5,676 nt of DNA from Sphingomonadales bacterium. Its GTDB lineage: Bacteria; Bacteroidota; Bacteroidia; UBA7662. A model generated the notes under the pieces. That model had not been told where the DNA came from and made no database searches. It saw only the letters and a program-made list of their open reading frames with translations. Shown piece after piece: positions 5,204 through 5,676 of this stretch. The position numbers were made by a program, and so were the translations under genes. Where the stretch lies: the NCBI GenBank assembly GCA_016872125.1, contig VHBD01000098.1, positions 1 through 5,676 of the forward strand. Direction: 5' to 3'. Positions within the stretch are counted from its first letter, which is position 1, and each line of letters begins with the position of its first letter.

Positions 5204-5676
5204 TTGGATTCCATTCTTGTTCCGGAGCACTTGGCCATCATCATGGATGGCAACGGGCGTTGGGCTCAACAAAGGGGTCAGGATCGCATTTACGGTCACC
5301 GCTATGCGGTTCAAGCAGTTCGCGAAACCTGTGAGCTTTGTGCAGAACTAGGGGTTAAATACCTTACGCTTTATACCTTTTCTTCCGAAAACTGGGCCAG
5401 GCCCGCGGAAGAGGTTTCCGCCTTGATGCAGTTGTTGGTAGATACGATACAGTCCGAATTGGACACCCTCATGAAAAATCAAATATCCTTGCATGCCTTC
5501 GGGGATTTGGATATGTTGCCTGCCGAATGTCGCGATCAATTGGCAAATACCTCTGCTCAAACATCGGGAAATACCAGAATGCAACTCAATTTGGCCCTTT
5601 CGTACAGCTCTCGAAATGAGTTGCTTCACGCCGTTCGCGCCATTGCTATGGAGGTGCGCCAAGGCATATTAAATCC
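5204..5676 (+). CDS. uppS: Undecaprenyl diphosphate synthase (cis-prenyltransferase), 3' partial, TTG start
   Basis: The product condenses isopentenyl diphosphate onto farnesyl diphosphate to build the C55 lipid carrier for peptidoglycan and surface glycans. It acts at the inner face of the cytoplasmic membrane. The visible 157 residues carry the family hallmarks: VPEHLAIIMDGNGRWA (6-21) with catalytic Asp15, GHRYAV (31-36), ELGVKYLTLYTFSSENWARP (48-67), HAFGDLDMLP (97-106) and LNLALSYSSRNE (128-139). The last conserved block, with the substrate-binding RxxR region, lies beyond the window. No upstream ATG exists in this frame: reading back from the IIMDGN motif, the frame reaches TAA at 5174-5176, the stop of the preceding gene. 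The only ATG available (5243) would delete the conserved N-terminal strand, so TTG 5204 is the best start; ATT 5213 is less likely. Ala35 replaces the Gly usual in GHxxG. The gene lies 27 bp after copy 2 and is probably co-transcribed with it. Confidence 0.93.
   Translation, partial: MDSILVPEHLAIIMDGNGRWAQQRGQDRIYGHRYAVQAVRETCELCAELGVKYLTLYTFSSENWARPAEEVSALMQLLVDTIQSELDTLMKNQISLHAFGDLDMLPAECRDQLANTSAQTSGNTRMQLNLALSYSSRNELLHAVRAIAMEVRQGILN

Noticed and set aside
5050..5334. Open frame spanning the copy 2 / uppS junction
   Set aside because: It is a shadow. The uppS motifs and the PorG-like C-terminus lie in a different frame, and the predicted peptide is rich in shifted fragments of both.
5348..5662. 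Minus-strand open frame opposite uppS
   Set aside because: It overlaps a strongly conserved essential gene and has no recognisable domain or signal.

Overview
The window looks like chromosomal DNA from a member of the Bacteroidota. The evidence is the gene order nadK - DUF6089/PorG-like gene(s) - uppS, which is characteristic of that phylum. Start codons also lack Shine-Dalgarno sequences and are often preceded by A/T-rich DNA. Both exported beta-barrel proteins have a glutamine directly after the predicted signal-peptidase site. A finer taxonomic placement is not supportable from this sequence alone. No mobile element, CRISPR array, tRNA or rRNA is visible, and the stretch is almost fully coding.

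Layout. Positions 1-705 hold the C-terminal two thirds of a zinc-dependent phospholipase C / S1-P1 nuclease-like protein whose 5' end lies outside the window. It converges, with a 20-bp gap, on a small minus-strand gene (726-1160) for an exported RlpA-like double-psi beta-barrel protein. From a 50-bp divergent gap onward all genes are on the plus strand: a CvpA-family membrane protein (1211-1696), a glutamine amidotransferase of the TrpG/PabA family (1732-2337), NAD kinase (2330-3253, overlapping the previous gene by 8 bp), two tandem DUF6089/PorG-like outer-membrane proteins (3301-4272 and 4313-5176), and undecaprenyl diphosphate synthase (5204 to the window end, 3' truncated).

How the genes fit together. 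The amidotransferase and NAD kinase are probably translationally coupled housekeeping enzymes. The last three genes form an envelope block: PorG-like proteins are outer-membrane parts of the type IX secretion/gliding machinery in relatives, and uppS makes the lipid carrier for peptidoglycan and surface glycans. In relatives the block usually continues into bamA and ompH/skp, which would lie just beyond the window. A candidate Bacteroidota-type promoter and a perfect 12-bp palindrome lie just upstream of the first PorG-like gene, suggesting that the envelope block can be transcribed separately from nadK.

Most notable points: the PorG-like gene is duplicated into two strongly diverged copies, each keeping the family signatures and a near-C-terminal cysteine. 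The second copy and uppS both appear to lack ATG starts. The RlpA-like protein has Ala where the conserved Glu of the RlpA active site is expected. I see no clearly novel multi-gene system. The tandem PorG pair is the best candidate for something not well described.
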